64,000 bases of DNA from Streptomyces sparsogenes (GCF_001704635.1 NZ_MAXF01000024.1:1-64000), one strand, 5' to 3'. Positions 31,893 to 41,453 are shown, counted from the first letter of the stretch. The notes: generated by a model from the letters alone, not told the origin. Made by a program: numbers and translations.

Positions 31893-33239
31893 ATGAGGGC
31901 GAACAGGGAGCCGGACAGCCGCCACCGGGTGGTGGTCGTCGGCGGCGGCATGGCCGGGACCCGGCTGGCGCAGCAGCTCGCCGCGACGGCCGCCGAGGGC
32001 GGCGTCGAGGTGACGGTCATCGGGGAGGAGCCCCACCCGGCGTACAACCGGGTGCTGCTCGCCGAGGTCCTCGCCGGGCGCTACGCCCCCGACGTCATCG
32101 CCCTCCCCGCCCCCGCCGCGGCCCGACGCCTCGGCGGGGTGCGCGCGGTCCGGATCGACCGGGACCCGGGCGAGGTGGTGTGCGACGACGGCCGCCGCGT
32201 CCCGTACGACTCGCTGGTGCTGGCCACCGGCTCCAACCCGGTGCTGCCGCCGCTGCGCGGACTGTTCGGGCCCCACGGCCACGAACTGCCGGACGGCGTC
32301 CACGCCTTCCGCACCATGGACGACTGCCTGGCGCTCGCCGCCGCCGTCCGCCCCGGCGTGCGCGCCGTGGTCATCGGCGGCGGCCTGCTCGGCGTCTCCG
32401 CGGCCCGGGCCCTCGCCCAGCGCGGCGCCCAGGTGGTCCTCGCCCACCAGGGCGAACACCTCATGGAGCGGCAGCTCGACGCGGGAGCCTCCGAGGTGCT
32501 GCGGCGCCATGTGGAGACGCTGGGCGTGGAGGTCCACACGGAGTGCCGGGTACGGGGGCTGCGGACGCGGCCTCCGGAGGGCGGCGGAAGCACGGCGGAC
32601 GGCGGCGGGAAGGCGGTCGGCGGGAGCGCCGTGAGCGCCGTGAGCGCCGTGGAACTGGCGGACGGATACGCGCTGGAGGCCGATCTCGTCGTCCTCGCCT
32701 GCGGGGTCCGGCCGCGCGTGGGCCTGGCCCGCGCGGCGGGACTCGAGGTGGCGCGCGGCGTCGTCGTGGACGACGAGCTGCGCACCAGCGACCCGCGGGT
32801 GTTCGCGATCGGCGACTGCGCGGAACACGACGGCGTGCTCTACGGCCTGGCCGGCCCGGCACAGGACCAGGCGGACATGCTGGCGCGTGTTCTCGGCCAC
32901 CGGGCCGCACACGGCCACGAAACCGGCCCCCGCTACAAGGGAAGCCGCACCCTGACCCGCCTCACGCTCGCCGCCGCGCACAGACCCCTCGGCCTCGCCC
33001 CCCTCGACCTCGCCGCCTTCGGCGAAACCACCCCCGCCCCCGGCGACGACGTCGTCCACCTGGCCGACGCCACGCGGAACGCGTACCGCAAGGTCGTGGT
33101 CCGCGGTGACCGCCTCGTCGGCGGCATCCTGCTCGGCGATCTCGGCAGCGTCGGCGCGCTCGCCCGCACCTGGGAGGGTGACGAGCCGCTCCCCTCCGCC
33201 CCCTTGCTCCACCTGCTGACCAACGATGGAGGCTCCTGA
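31893..33239 (+). CDS. FAD-dependent NAD(P)H oxidoreductase of the nitrite/nitrate reductase operon
   Basis: A 448-aa flavoprotein related to the N-terminal reductase half of NirB and to NasB/NasC electron-transfer subunits: FAD motif VVVGGGMAGTRLAQQL, EEPHPAYNRVLLAEVLAG, TGSNPVLPPL, NAD(P) motif VIGGGLLGVSAARAL, GDCAEHDG, and a C-terminal domain resembling that of NirB. It probably delivers NAD(P)H electrons to nitrate reductase NasA or supports NirB. There is a Gly/Ala/Val repeat insertion at ~228-245. Two bases separate its stop from the nirB start. Confidence 0.85.
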   Translation: MRANREPDSRHRVVVVGGGMAGTRLAQQLAATAAEGGVEVTVIGEEPHPAYNRVLLAEVLAGRYAPDVIALPAPAAARRLGGVRAVRIDRDPGEVVCDDGRRVPYDSLVLATGSNPVLPPLRGLFGPHGHELPDGVHAFRTMDDCLALAAAVRPGVRAVVIGGGLLGVSAARALAQRGAQVVLAHQGEHLMERQLDAGASEVLRRHVETLGVEVHTECRVRGLRTRPPEGGGSTADGGGKAVGGSAVSAVSAVELADGYALEADLVVLACGVRPRVGLARAAGLEVARGVVVDDELRTSDPRVFAIGDCAEHDGVLYGLAGPAQDQADMLARVLGHRAAHGHETGPRYKGSRTLTRLTLAAAHRPLGLAPLDLAAFGETTPAPGDDVVHLADATRNAYRKVVVRGDRLVGGILLGDLGSVGALARTWEGDEPLPSAPLLHLLTNDGGS

Positions 33240-33241
33240 CG

Positions 33242-35884
33242 ATGAGCGCACCCAAGAACGCGCCGAACCCCGACACCGCCACAGCCGCCACCGCCCCCAC
33301 CATCGTGCTCATCGGCCACGGCATGGTCGGCCAGCGCTTCCTGGAGGCCCTGGCGGAGCGGGGCGTCACCGAGCGGGCCCGCGTCGTGGTGCTGTGCGAG
33401 GAGCCGCGCCCGGCGTACGACCGCGTCCAGCTCACCTCGTACTTCGCCGGGCGGACCCCCGAGGACCTCTCCCTCGTGGAGGACGGCTTCATGGCCCGGC
33501 ACGGCATCGAGCTGCACCTGGGGGACCCCGCCGAGCGCATCGACCGCGCCGCGCGCACGGTCACCGCGCGCTCCGGGCTGACCGTCGCGTACGACACGCT
33601 GGTGCTGGCCACCGGCTCGTACCCGTTCGTGCCGCCGGTTCCGGGCAAGGACAGCCGGGGCTGCTTCGTCTACCGCACCATCGAGGACCTGCTGGCCATC
33701 GAGGAGTACGCCGGGAACTGCTCGTCCGGCACCGTGGTCGGGGGCGGGCTGCTGGGACTTGAGGCGGCGGGCGCGCTCAAGGGGCTGGGGCTGACCACCC
33801 ACATCGTGGAGTTCAACCCGCGGCTGATGGCACTCCAGGTGGACGAGGGCGGGGGCGCCGCGCTGCGCCGGACCGTGGAGGACATGGGCCTGATCGTGCA
33901 CACCGGTGTCGGCGGCAAGGAGATCACGGCGGACGCGGACGGCGCGGTCACCGCGATGGCCCTGTCCGACGGCTCGTCGATCGACACCGACCTGGTGGTC
34001 TTCTCGGCGGGGGTGCGCCCGCGCGACCAACTGGCGCGGGACTGCGGGCTGACGGTCGGCGAGCGCGGCGGTGTCGCGGTGGACGAGCGGTGCCGCACCA
34101 GCGACCCGGCGGTGTACGCGATCGGCGAGTGCGCGCTGGCCGCCGACGGCCGGGTGTACGGGCTGGTGGCGCCGGGCTACGAGATGGCTCAGGTGGCCGC
34201 CGACGACATCGCGGAGACGAGTGCCGCGGGCGAGGGCGGCTTCACCGGCGCCGACACCTCCACCAAGCTGAAGCTGCTGGGCGTGGACGTGGCCTCGTTC
34301 GGCGACGCGCACGGCACCGCCGAGGGCTGTCTGGACGTGGTGTACTCCGACTCCCGCGCGGGCGTCTACAAGAAGCTGGTGATCGGCGCGGACGGAGCGC
34401 TGCTCGGCGGGGTGCTGGTCGGCGACGCCGAGGCGTACGGCATGCTGCGGCCGCTGACCGGCTCGGTGCCGCCGGTCGCCCCGGAGCAGCTGGTGCTGCC
34501 GGCCGGGCTCGGGGCACCGGCCGCGATCGGCCCCTCCGCGCTGCCGGACGAGGCGGTCATCTGCAACTGCCACAACGTCACCAAGGGCGCCATCCGCGCG
34601 GCGGTCACCGAGCACCGGTGCACCACCGTCCCGGAGGTCAAGAAGTGCACCAAGGCGGGCACGGGCTGCGGCAGTTGCGTCAAGGCGCTGACCACGCTGG
34701 TCAACGACGAGCTGGAGGCGAGCGGCGTCAGCGTCGACAAGGGGCTGTGCGGCTGCTTCTCCTACACCCGGGCCGAGCTGTACGAGATCGTCCGTACGCT
34801 GCGGATCACGTCCTACGCCGCGCTGCTGGACAGCCACGGCCGGGAGGAGGCGCGCAGCGGCGACGGCTGCGAGGTGTGCAAGCCGACCGTGGCGTCGATC
34901 ATCGCCTCGCTCGCGCCGACGGTGGGCGCCAGCGGCTATGTCCTGGACGGTGAGCAGGCCGCGCTGCAGGACACCAACGATCACTTCCTGGCGAATCTCC
35001 AGCGCAACGGCTCGTACTCGATCGTGCCGCGCATCCCCGGCGGGGAGATCACCCCCGAGAAGCTGATCGTCATCGGCGAGGTGGCGCGCGACTTCGGCCT
35101 CTACACCAAGATCACCGGCGGGCAGCGGATCGACCTGTTCGGCGCCCGCGTGGACCAGCTGCCGCGGATCTGGGCGCGGCTGGTGGACGCCGGGTTCGAG
35201 TCGGGGCACGCGTACGGCAAGGCGCTGCGCACCGTGAAGTCGTGCGTCGGGCAGACATGGTGTCGCTACGGGGTGCAGGACTCGGTCCGGATGGCCATCG
35301 ACCTGGAGCTGCGCTACCGGGGGCTGCGCTCCCCGCACAAGCTGAAGTCGGCCGTCTCCGGCTGCGCGCGCGAGTGCGCGGAGGCGCGCGGCAAGGACTT
35401 CGGGGTGATCGCCACCTCGAACGGCTGGAACCTGTACGTCGGGGGCAACGGTGGCGCGGACCCGCGCCACGCGGACCTGCTCGCCCAGGACCTCGACGAC
35501 GAGCAGCTCATCCGGCTCATCGACCGGTTCCTGATGTTCTACATCCGCACCGCGGACCGGCTGGAGCGCACCTCCGCCTGGCTGGAGCGGATCGAGGGCG
35601 GGCTGGACCACGTGCGGGACGTGGTGGTGGACGACTCGCTGGGCCTGTGCGCCGAGCTGGAGGCGCTGATGGCCGAGCATGTGGCGGGCTACCGCGACGA
35701 GTGGGCCGAGACCCTGGAGGACCCGGAGCGGCTGCGGCGCTTCGTGTCCTTCGTGAACGCGCCCGGAGCGCCGGACCCGACGGTGCGGTTCGTGCCCGAG
35801 CGCGACCAGATGAAGCCGGACCTGACGATCCTGTCCGGCCCCGGCATCCCCGTCCGTACTCTCGAAGGGACTGCAAGCCGATGA
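33242..35884 (+). CDS. nirB: Assimilatory nitrite reductase large subunit
   Basis: An 880-aa NADH-dependent nitrite reductase that reduces nitrite to ammonium by six electrons. Domains in order: FAD/NAD reductase (1-~310), reductase C-terminal domain, BFD-type [2Fe-2S] (C441, C443, C476, C479), ferredoxin-like half-domain, and siroheme/[4Fe-4S] domain with C668, C674, C708 and C712 in the C-x5-C / C-x3-C pattern. GGAGG precedes ATG 33242. The operon is probably under GlnR via the upstream box, and siroheme supply is provided by the chelatase gene near nasA. Confidence 0.97.
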   Translation: MSAPKNAPNPDTATAATAPTIVLIGHGMVGQRFLEALAERGVTERARVVVLCEEPRPAYDRVQLTSYFAGRTPEDLSLVEDGFMARHGIELHLGDPAERIDRAARTVTARSGLTVAYDTLVLATGSYPFVPPVPGKDSRGCFVYRTIEDLLAIEEYAGNCSSGTVVGGGLLGLEAAGALKGLGLTTHIVEFNPRLMALQVDEGGGAALRRTVEDMGLIVHTGVGGKEITADADGAVTAMALSDGSSIDTDLVVFSAGVRPRDQLARDCGLTVGERGGVAVDERCRTSDPAVYAIGECALAADGRVYGLVAPGYEMAQVAADDIAETSAAGEGGFTGADTSTKLKLLGVDVASFGDAHGTAEGCLDVVYSDSRAGVYKKLVIGADGALLGGVLVGDAEAYGMLRPLTGSVPPVAPEQLVLPAGLGAPAAIGPSALPDEAVICNCHNVTKGAIRAAVTEHRCTTVPEVKKCTKAGTGCGSCVKALTTLVNDELEASGVSVDKGLCGCFSYTRAELYEIVRTLRITSYAALLDSHGREEARSGDGCEVCKPTVASIIASLAPTVGASGYVLDGEQAALQDTNDHFLANLQRNGSYSIVPRIPGGEITPEKLIVIGEVARDFGLYTKITGGQRIDLFGARVDQLPRIWARLVDAGFESGHAYGKALRTVKSCVGQTWCRYGVQDSVRMAIDLELRYRGLRSPHKLKSAVSGCARECAEARGKDFGVIATSNGWNLYVGGNGGADPRHADLLAQDLDDEQLIRLIDRFLMFYIRTADRLERTSAWLERIEGGLDHVRDVVVDDSLGLCAELEALMAEHVAGYRDEWAETLEDPERLRRFVSFVNAPGAPDPTVRFVPERDQMKPDLTILSGPGIPVRTLEGTASR

Positions 35885-36324
35885 CCATGGCACTCGAGCG
35901 GACCGCGGTCCGCGTGGAACTCCTGATCGACCGGCGGTGGTTCGCCGTGTGCGACCTCGCCGACCTGACGCCGGGGCGCGGGGTGGCCGCGCTGCTGCCG
36001 GACGGGGCCCAGGTCGCGGTCTTCCTGGACCGCGCGGGGCGGGCGTACGCGATCGACAACCGCGATCCGTTCACCGGGGCGTATGTGCTGTCGCGGGGGC
36101 TGCTGGGGTCGGCGGGCGGGCGGCCGTTCGTCGCCTCGCCCCTGCTGAAGCAGCGCTTCGACCTGGAGACGGGGCGGTGCCTGGACGACGACGGGGTCGC
36201 CGTCCAGGCGTACCTGACCCGTACCACCGGGGGCCCGGTCGAGGCCCTCGGCCCGGGCCTCGGCGCGGACCTCGACGCGGACCTCGACGCGGCCCTGGGC
36301 GTGGTGTCAGCGCAGGTCGCGTGA
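35881..36324 (+). CDS. nirD: Nitrite reductase small subunit (Rieske-like fold)
   Basis: A 147-aa NirD. It has the Rieske-like beta fold (VELLIDRRWFAVCDLADLTPGRGVAALLPDGAQVAVFL, IDNRDPFTGAYVLSRGLLG) but lacks the Cys/His cluster ligands, as usual for NirD. ATG 35881 overlaps the nirB stop. A repeated Asp-Ala-Asp tail ends in an 18-bp overlap with the convergent beta-propeller gene. Confidence 0.95.
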   Translation: MTMALERTAVRVELLIDRRWFAVCDLADLTPGRGVAALLPDGAQVAVFLDRAGRAYAIDNRDPFTGAYVLSRGLLGSAGGRPFVASPLLKQRFDLETGRCLDDDGVAVQAYLTRTTGGPVEALGPGLGADLDADLDAALGVVSAQVA

Positions 36325-37542
36325 GACCACGATCCCGCACATGACGGGGTCGCTCGCGCAGCCGGCCGTCCCCACGGCGAACACGCCCTTCGTCCCGGGG
36401 ACGCCGGCGATGCCGGACACCGTGGACATCTCGCTGTGCTCGGTGACCCCGGCGGGCAGCCTCTCGGTCGCCCACGCCGTACCGGTCCAGCGGGACAGCA
36501 CGGCGTGGCGGTCGCCCGGGGCCCAGCCGGAGATCCACAGCTGCCCGGCGCCGTCCACGCCCGCCGCGTTCGTCTCGTCCACGGGCAGCGCGGGCAGCGA
36601 CTGCCAGCGGCCGCCGCTCCAGCGGACGGCCATGGTGGCCTCGGGCGCCTGCGCGTCGTTGGTCTTGCCGAGGACGTAGACCGAGTTACGGCCGGTGGCC
36701 ACGGCGTGGTTGGCCACCCAGCCGGTCGGGTGCCCGGCCGGGGTCGGCACCTCGCGGACCGTCCAGCCGCCGCCGTCCCAGTGGTACAGCAGCGGTTCGG
36801 ACACCTCGCCGGTCACGGCCTCGGCGGTGACCCACACGTCGTCCGGGCCGGTCCCGGTGATGTCCCAGGGCTGCACCTGTCCGCCCCCGGGCGCGGCGGG
36901 GAGGGACACCTTCTGCCACCGGGAGCCGGTCCAGCGCTCCAGGCGGAAGTGGTAGGCGTTGCCCGCCGGGTCCCAGTCGAAGCTGGTCAGCCAGGCCGAC
37001 CTGGCCCCGAAGTGGGCGATGTCGGCGACGAAGCTCACCCATCCCTCCGGGGGCGCGGCGTGGTCGACCTTCGTCCACTTCCTGCCGTCCCAGTGCTCCA
37101 GCAGGACCGGCGTGGTGGTGTTGTCGATCACCGAGCCGGCCGCCCATGCGTCATCGGGCGCGGCGGCGGCGACCTTCTCCAGCTGCGCGGCCTTGCCGCC
37201 GGTGGAGGCGGGGGCCACATCCGTCCACCCGCTGCCGTTCCAGTGCTTGATGACGGGCGCGGCGCCCTCGTCACCGTCCGTCCTGCGGCCCACCGCCCAG
37301 GCGTCCCCGGCCCCGGTCGAGGCGACGTCCCAGAACTCCGTCGAGACGGTCTCGCCCATCGGCAGCCGCAGCTTCCAGGGGGTGGCGGTGGCGGCCGTGG
37401 GGGCGGGGGTGGCGGGGCCGGTCGCGGTGGCGGGCGCGGCGCTCGCCTGGGCGCCGACCGTGCCGAGTGCGACCGCGCACACCGCGACCGCCCTGCGAAG
37501 CCGCGTCCGGCGGGTTCCGGGTCGCCCTGCGGTTCTGGCCAT
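36307..37542 (-). CDS. Secreted beta-propeller-like protein of unknown function
   Basis: A 411-aa protein with a Sec signal (RTRLRRAVAVCAVALGTVGAQASA, cleavage after ~residue 35) and six to seven blades, each containing a DVWAVG/DAWAAGS strand and a HWDGxxW strand, the usual actinobacterial propeller repeat. No catalytic motif is seen. Two Cys near the C-terminus (GCASDPVMCG) may form a disulfide. The 3' end overlaps nirD on the other strand by 18 bp. Two exact 16-bp direct repeats lie in its 5' flank. Confidence 0.75.
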   Translation of the reverse strand: MARTAGRPGTRRTRLRRAVAVCAVALGTVGAQASAAPATATGPATPAPTAATATPWKLRLPMGETVSTEFWDVASTGAGDAWAVGRRTDGDEGAAPVIKHWNGSGWTDVAPASTGGKAAQLEKVAAAAPDDAWAAGSVIDNTTTPVLLEHWDGRKWTKVDHAAPPEGWVSFVADIAHFGARSAWLTSFDWDPAGNAYHFRLERWTGSRWQKVSLPAAPGGGQVQPWDITGTGPDDVWVTAEAVTGEVSEPLLYHWDGGGWTVREVPTPAGHPTGWVANHAVATGRNSVYVLGKTNDAQAPEATMAVRWSGGRWQSLPALPVDETNAAGVDGAGQLWISGWAPGDRHAVLSRWTGTAWATERLPAGVTEHSEMSTVSGIAGVPGTKGVFAVGTAGCASDPVMCGIVVSRDLR

Positions 37543-37551
37543 GGTGCTCCT

Positions 37552-37583
37552 TCTGCTCGGTTGGTGTTCTGCTCGGTTGGTGT
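37552..37583. repeat. Two tandem 16-bp direct repeats upstream of the propeller gene
   Basis: TCTGCTCGGTTGGTGT occurs twice head-to-tail (37552-37567, 37568-37583), 10 bp upstream of the reverse-strand start codon at 37542 and immediately before its AGAAGGAG ribosome site. May be an operator or simple duplication. Confidence 0.7.
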
Positions 37584-37636
37584 TCTCAGAAGGAAATGGC
37601 CGCCGGCCGACGGTTCTTACAGCTCGCCTCGACCGG

Positions 37637-38842
37637 TCACTCGGGTTGCTCGGGGGTCTTCAGCTGCCGGTCCGTCCACTCCGACGTCACCGTGGCCGTG
37701 TAGTTCACCACCGTGCCCGCCGTGAGCCCCGCCTCGGCGGCCTTCGCGTCCGGCTCGGTCAGCACCTCCTGGTCGGACAGCAGGGCCCCGGTGGCCGGGT
37801 CCACGATCAGCTCCGACCGTGCCGTCCCGTAGTCGGGCCGGTCGGTCGCGGGCAGGGCGAAGCCGGCTCCCTTGCGGCCCAGCGGGTCGGTCACCTCGCC
37901 GAGCGACCGGATGCCCGGCAGCCCCGCGATGACCCGGTACGCGGCGGCCCGGACCTCGGCCCTGACCGGGAGGTTGATCAGGTTGGCCGCCTGCCGCCAC
38001 ATCCACTCGGTGCGGCCCCGGATCTCGCTCCCGCCGTCCTCCTCGTACAGGTCCGCCAGCACCTTCTCCAGCTTCGTGCTGTCGCCGGGGAGTTTCCGCA
38101 GGTCCTCGTAGGTCACATTGCGCGGGCCGAGGGCCGCGATCCGGTCGCCGCTGTTGATCCGGTCCACCATCGGCCGCTTCCTCGCCCCCACCTCCATCCG
38201 CAGTCCGAGCCGTCCGCCCTTCCCGGAGTGGGCGAGCGTCAGCTCCTCCGGCGATCCGGCGGCCCGCCAGCGCGCCTTGTCGCGCTCGGTACGGGGCCGG
38301 GTGGTGGCGTCGATCCCCGAGACCCACAGGCTCCGTGTGCCGGGCCGCACCCCGAAGGACCACCGCTGTGTCTCGGAGGAGACGACCGCGAAGAGCGAGC
38401 CGGAGTGGTCGACGACGCCGACCCAGGCCGACCGCGTGGTCGTCTGCCAGTACGTGCCCTCGTCCGCCGCGCGATCCACCCGGGCGGCCACGTTCAGCAG
38501 CGCGACGCGGCCGTTCTCGGGGGTGTGCCGGGGACTGCCGGTGGTGGGTCCGCCGGTGGCCCCCGAGCCGTGGGCGTCCCGGGTGTCCGAGCCGCCCTGC
38601 GGCAGGGTGGCGACGAGCACCCCCGCCACGGCCGCCGTCGCCGCGACGGGCAGCGCCCACCGCCACGTGAACGGCCGTACGGACCGGGCGGACCGGGGGC
38701 CCTCCGGTCCCTCCGGGGCGCCGGCCAGGATGGCGATCAGATCGTGCCGGGCGCGTTCGGAGCCGGCCAGGTGGTCCGGGTCGAGCTCCCGGGGCCGGGC
38801 GTCCGCCAGCGTCTTCATGACATCGGGCCGCTTGCGTGCCAT
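37637..38842 (-). CDS. CU044_5270-family membrane protein (sigma-factor partner)
   Basis: A 401-aa protein: cytoplasmic N-terminus (~1-65, with ADARPRELDPDHL), one transmembrane helix (~67-85, WALPVAATAAVAGVLVATL) and a large extracytoplasmic domain with the GLPGIRSLGEVTDPLGRKGAGFALP segment typical of the CU044_5270 family. These are encoded directly after ECF sigma genes in actinobacteria and are thought to be anti-sigma or sensor partners. One base separates its start from the sigma stop. Confidence 0.78.
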   Translation of the reverse strand: MARKRPDVMKTLADARPRELDPDHLAGSERARHDLIAILAGAPEGPEGPRSARSVRPFTWRWALPVAATAAVAGVLVATLPQGGSDTRDAHGSGATGGPTTGSPRHTPENGRVALLNVAARVDRAADEGTYWQTTTRSAWVGVVDHSGSLFAVVSSETQRWSFGVRPGTRSLWVSGIDATTRPRTERDKARWRAAGSPEELTLAHSGKGGRLGLRMEVGARKRPMVDRINSGDRIAALGPRNVTYEDLRKLPGDSTKLEKVLADLYEEDGGSEIRGRTEWMWRQAANLINLPVRAEVRAAAYRVIAGLPGIRSLGEVTDPLGRKGAGFALPATDRPDYGTARSELIVDPATGALLSDQEVLTEPDAKAAEAGLTAGTVVNYTATVTSEWTDRQLKTPEQPE

Positions 38843-38843
38843 G

Positions 38844-39428
38844 TCAGTGCTCCTTCGCTGTCACTGTCGGGCAAGAGTCACGAGAGACACGGGGAACGCG
38901 GGGAACGCCGGGGGCCGCGCCCCCGATCGCGTCCACCGATCGCTCGAGCCGCCGTCTGGCCCGGTGCAGCCGCACCGAGAACGTGGCGGTGGAGCAGCCC
39001 AGGACCCGGGCCGCCTGTCGCGGGCCGAGCCCGTGCCAGGCCACCAGCGTCAGCACCTCGCGGTCCGCGTCCGACAGCCCGGCCAGCGCCTGCAGCGCCG
39101 CCGCCCGCTCGGTCACCCCGGCGGCCACGTCGTCCACCTGGGCGCCCGAGGTGATGACGCGCTGCGCCTCCGCCACGGCCAGGGCGTACTGCCTGCCGTC
39201 GCGGCGCCGCAGCTCGCGGGTCAGATTGCGGGCCACCCCGAGCAGCCACGGCAACGGCTGCGCCGGGACGTCCCGCATCCGCCGCCACGCGACGGTGAAG
39301 GTCTCGCTGGTGATGTCCTCACCGATCTGCCGGCCCACCAGGCTGGTGGCGTAGGCGAGCACACGGGGATGGCACTCCTCGTACAGGGTCCGGAAGCGTT
39401 GGGCGTCGGTCACGCGCCGTCTCCTCAT
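38844..39428 (-). CDS. ECF RNA polymerase sigma factor
   Basis: A 194-aa ECF sigma factor: region 2 (FRTLYEECHPRVLAYATSLVGR, DITSETFTVAWRRM, PWLLGVARNL) and region 4 with the HTH LGPRQAARVLGCSTATFSVRLHRARRRL. It lacks an anti-sigma zinc motif and is followed at once by a CU044_5270 protein, so it likely belongs to the corresponding sigma group. A Val-Pro-Arg-Val-Ser tail follows region 4. Confidence 0.9.
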   Translation of the reverse strand: MRRRRVTDAQRFRTLYEECHPRVLAYATSLVGRQIGEDITSETFTVAWRRMRDVPAQPLPWLLGVARNLTRELRRRDGRQYALAVAEAQRVITSGAQVDDVAAGVTERAAALQALAGLSDADREVLTLVAWHGLGPRQAARVLGCSTATFSVRLHRARRRLERSVDAIGGAAPGVPRVPRVSRDSCPTVTAKEH

Positions 39429-39512
39429 CTCGGCTCTCTCACCAGGCAGTGGTCGAGGACCGCGATTTCTTACACCCCGGGGAGAATGTTTTTCGTGGGC
39501 GCGTCGTGTGGG

Positions 39513-40781
39513 TCATGGTGTGGTCGAGACCGTTCGGGACGCGTGGTGCCGGGCGCTGGTGACGACGAGTGAGACGTTCTGCCCACCGAAGCCGAAGGAA
39601 TTGCTGAGCACGGCCTCTTGGGGGACGTCTCGTCGCTCTGCGACCACATCGAGGTCGATGTCAGGACCGACGCCGGCCGTGGTGAGGTTGCGGGTCGGCG
39701 GGATGACGCCGTGCTCCACGCTGAGGACGGCGATGAGCGCTTCGATCGCGCCGGCGGCGCCGAAGAGATGGCCGAGCGCCGCCTTGGGCGCTGTCACGGT
39801 GGCGCGGCCGAATACCTCCCGGATCGCGTGTGCCTCGGCGATGTCTCCGACCGGAGTCCCGGTGGCATGGGCGTTGATGTGGCTGATCCGCTCGGGAGCC
39901 AGGCCGGCTTGCGCGAGGGCCTTCCGCATGGCCGCTGTCTGTCCGGAGCCGTCGGGAGCGGGCGCCGTGATGTGGTGGGCGTCGGCGGCGATGCCGGCGC
40001 CCGCGAGTGCCGCGTGGACGCGCGCGCCTCGGGCGCCGGCGTGCTCGGCGCTTTCGAGCACCACGACAGCCGCGCCTTCGCTGAGGACGAATCCGCTGCG
40101 GTCCGCGGCGAACGGCCGTGACGCCGAGGCGGGCTCGGCGGTGTGCCGCGACAGTGCTTGTGCCTGGACGAAGCCGGCGACGGTGACCGGGGTGATCGCG
40201 GCCTCGGTCCCGCCCGCGATGACCACGTCCGCCTCGCCGGCACGGATGAGCCTGGCCCCCAGGGCGATCGCCTCGGCACCGGAGGAGCACGCCGAGACGG
40301 GCGTGTAGACCCCGGCCCGCGCGCCGTATTCGATGCTGATCAGCGCTGCCGCCGCATTGGGCATGAGCATCGGGACCATGCGTGGCGAGACGCGCCGTGT
40401 CCCGGCCGCCTCCAGTACGTCGTCTTCCCTCAGCAGCGTCCGGACGCCACCGATGCCCGTGCCGATCGCCGATGCGAGCCGGTCCGGGTCCACCTCCGGG
40501 GCGCCGGCATCGGCCCAGGCTTCAGCCGCCGCGGTGAAGGCTGCCTGCTGCGAGCGGTCGAGCCGCCTGGCCCGCACCGGCGGCAGCGGCTCGGCGGGGT
40601 CGATCGCCATGGTGCCCGCGACGGTGTCGGGAAGGCCGGTGTCCTCGTGGCCCGGCAGGACGCAGCGGCGGAGGCCTGACTCGCCGGCGAGCAGGGCGTC
40701 CCAGGTGGACTCGACGTCTCCGCCAAGTGGCGTGATCGCGCCGAGTCCGGTCACGACGACTTCAGTCCCGTGCATGCCCAT
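39513..40781 (-). CDS. 3-oxoacyl-ACP synthase II (FabF-type KAS), stand-alone
   Basis: A 422-aa condensing enzyme with the complete Cys-His-His triad: PVSACSSGAEAI, NAHATGTPVGD and KAALGHLFGAAGA, plus the C-terminal NSFGFGGQN. It would elongate acyl-ACP by malonyl condensation. No acyl carrier protein, KAS-beta chain-length factor or ketoreductase is adjacent, so this is an auxiliary fatty-acid or specialised acyl synthase. ATG 40781 has AAAGG 7 nt upstream. Divergent from a TetR gene; two matching palindromes fill the gap, indicating repression. Confidence 0.9.
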   Translation of the reverse strand: MGMHGTEVVVTGLGAITPLGGDVESTWDALLAGESGLRRCVLPGHEDTGLPDTVAGTMAIDPAEPLPPVRARRLDRSQQAAFTAAAEAWADAGAPEVDPDRLASAIGTGIGGVRTLLREDDVLEAAGTRRVSPRMVPMLMPNAAAALISIEYGARAGVYTPVSACSSGAEAIALGARLIRAGEADVVIAGGTEAAITPVTVAGFVQAQALSRHTAEPASASRPFAADRSGFVLSEGAAVVVLESAEHAGARGARVHAALAGAGIAADAHHITAPAPDGSGQTAAMRKALAQAGLAPERISHINAHATGTPVGDIAEAHAIREVFGRATVTAPKAALGHLFGAAGAIEALIAVLSVEHGVIPPTRNLTTAGVGPDIDLDVVAERRDVPQEAVLSNSFGFGGQNVSLVVTSARHHASRTVSTTP

Positions 40782-40790
40782 GAACCTTTC

Positions 40791-40834
40791 TTGTATGCCA
40801 TACAAGTGAATGAGCCTTGTTGTATCACATACAA
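40791..40834. promoter_or_regulatory. Two 15-bp palindromic operators (TTGTATNNNATACAA)
   Basis: 40791-40805 and 40820-40834 share TTGTAT-N3-ATACAA exactly, centres 29 bp apart. The first ends 9 bp upstream (reverse strand) of the KAS start, the second 7 bp before the TetR start. Both are AT-rich islands in a 72% GC background. Confidence 0.8.
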
Positions 40835-40841
40835 TTAGGGC

Positions 40842-41453
40842 GTGGAGAAGAAGCGAACCGAAGCCCGATCGACGCCGGCCCGGTCGCGGGACCGCGGTCG
40901 CGCGACGAGGCACCGGCTGATCGAGGCAACCGCGGGGCTCTGCAAGGAGCGGCCCGGCGCCGAGGTGAGCGTCGCGGAGATCGCGAACGCGGCAGGCGTC
41001 TTCCCCAACCAGGTCACCTACTACTTCGGCTCCAAGGACTCGCTGCTCGTGCACGCCGCCTTCCTCGGCTTGCTGCACGACGCCCGACGGATTGAGCGCA
41101 TCGGTCGCCAAGCCCCCGACGCGGCGGCATTTCGACGCAACATCGCCCGCGCCGTACTGGCCATGCCCTCGCTCCCCTCGGTCGCGCGAGCACTCGCCGC
41201 CGGGATCTCCAAGCCCGAACTCGCCCCCGTGGTCGACCGGCACCTCCAGTTGCTGTTCCGGCAGTCCGAACGTTTCGTGAGCCAACTCCTCGACAGCCGC
41301 GGCTGGAGGACCCGCCGACCGCTCAGCGCGGAGACCAGGACGTTCTGGAGCACCGCGCTCGGCGCGGTGCTGCTCGTCCGCGCCGGGGCACACGGCACCG
41401 GCGCCGACCTCGACCTCGCCGGAGCGCTGACCATCCATGACGAGCCCGGCTAG
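40842..41453 (+). CDS. TetR-family regulator of the divergent KAS gene
   Basis: A 203-aa TetR protein: basic N-terminus, HTH ~42-62 (VSVAEIANAAGVFPNQVTYYFGSKDSLL), and a C-terminal ligand domain. The GTG start is only 7 bp after an operator, so the mRNA leader must be very short, and self-repression is likely. Probably senses an acyl compound and controls the KAS gene. A downstream operon member is not visible. Confidence 0.88.
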   Translation: MEKKRTEARSTPARSRDRGRATRHRLIEATAGLCKERPGAEVSVAEIANAAGVFPNQVTYYFGSKDSLLVHAAFLGLLHDARRIERIGRQAPDAAAFRRNIARAVLAMPSLPSVARALAAGISKPELAPVVDRHLQLLFRQSERFVSQLLDSRGWRTRRPLSAETRTFWSTALGAVLLVRAGAHGTGADLDLAGALTIHDEPG

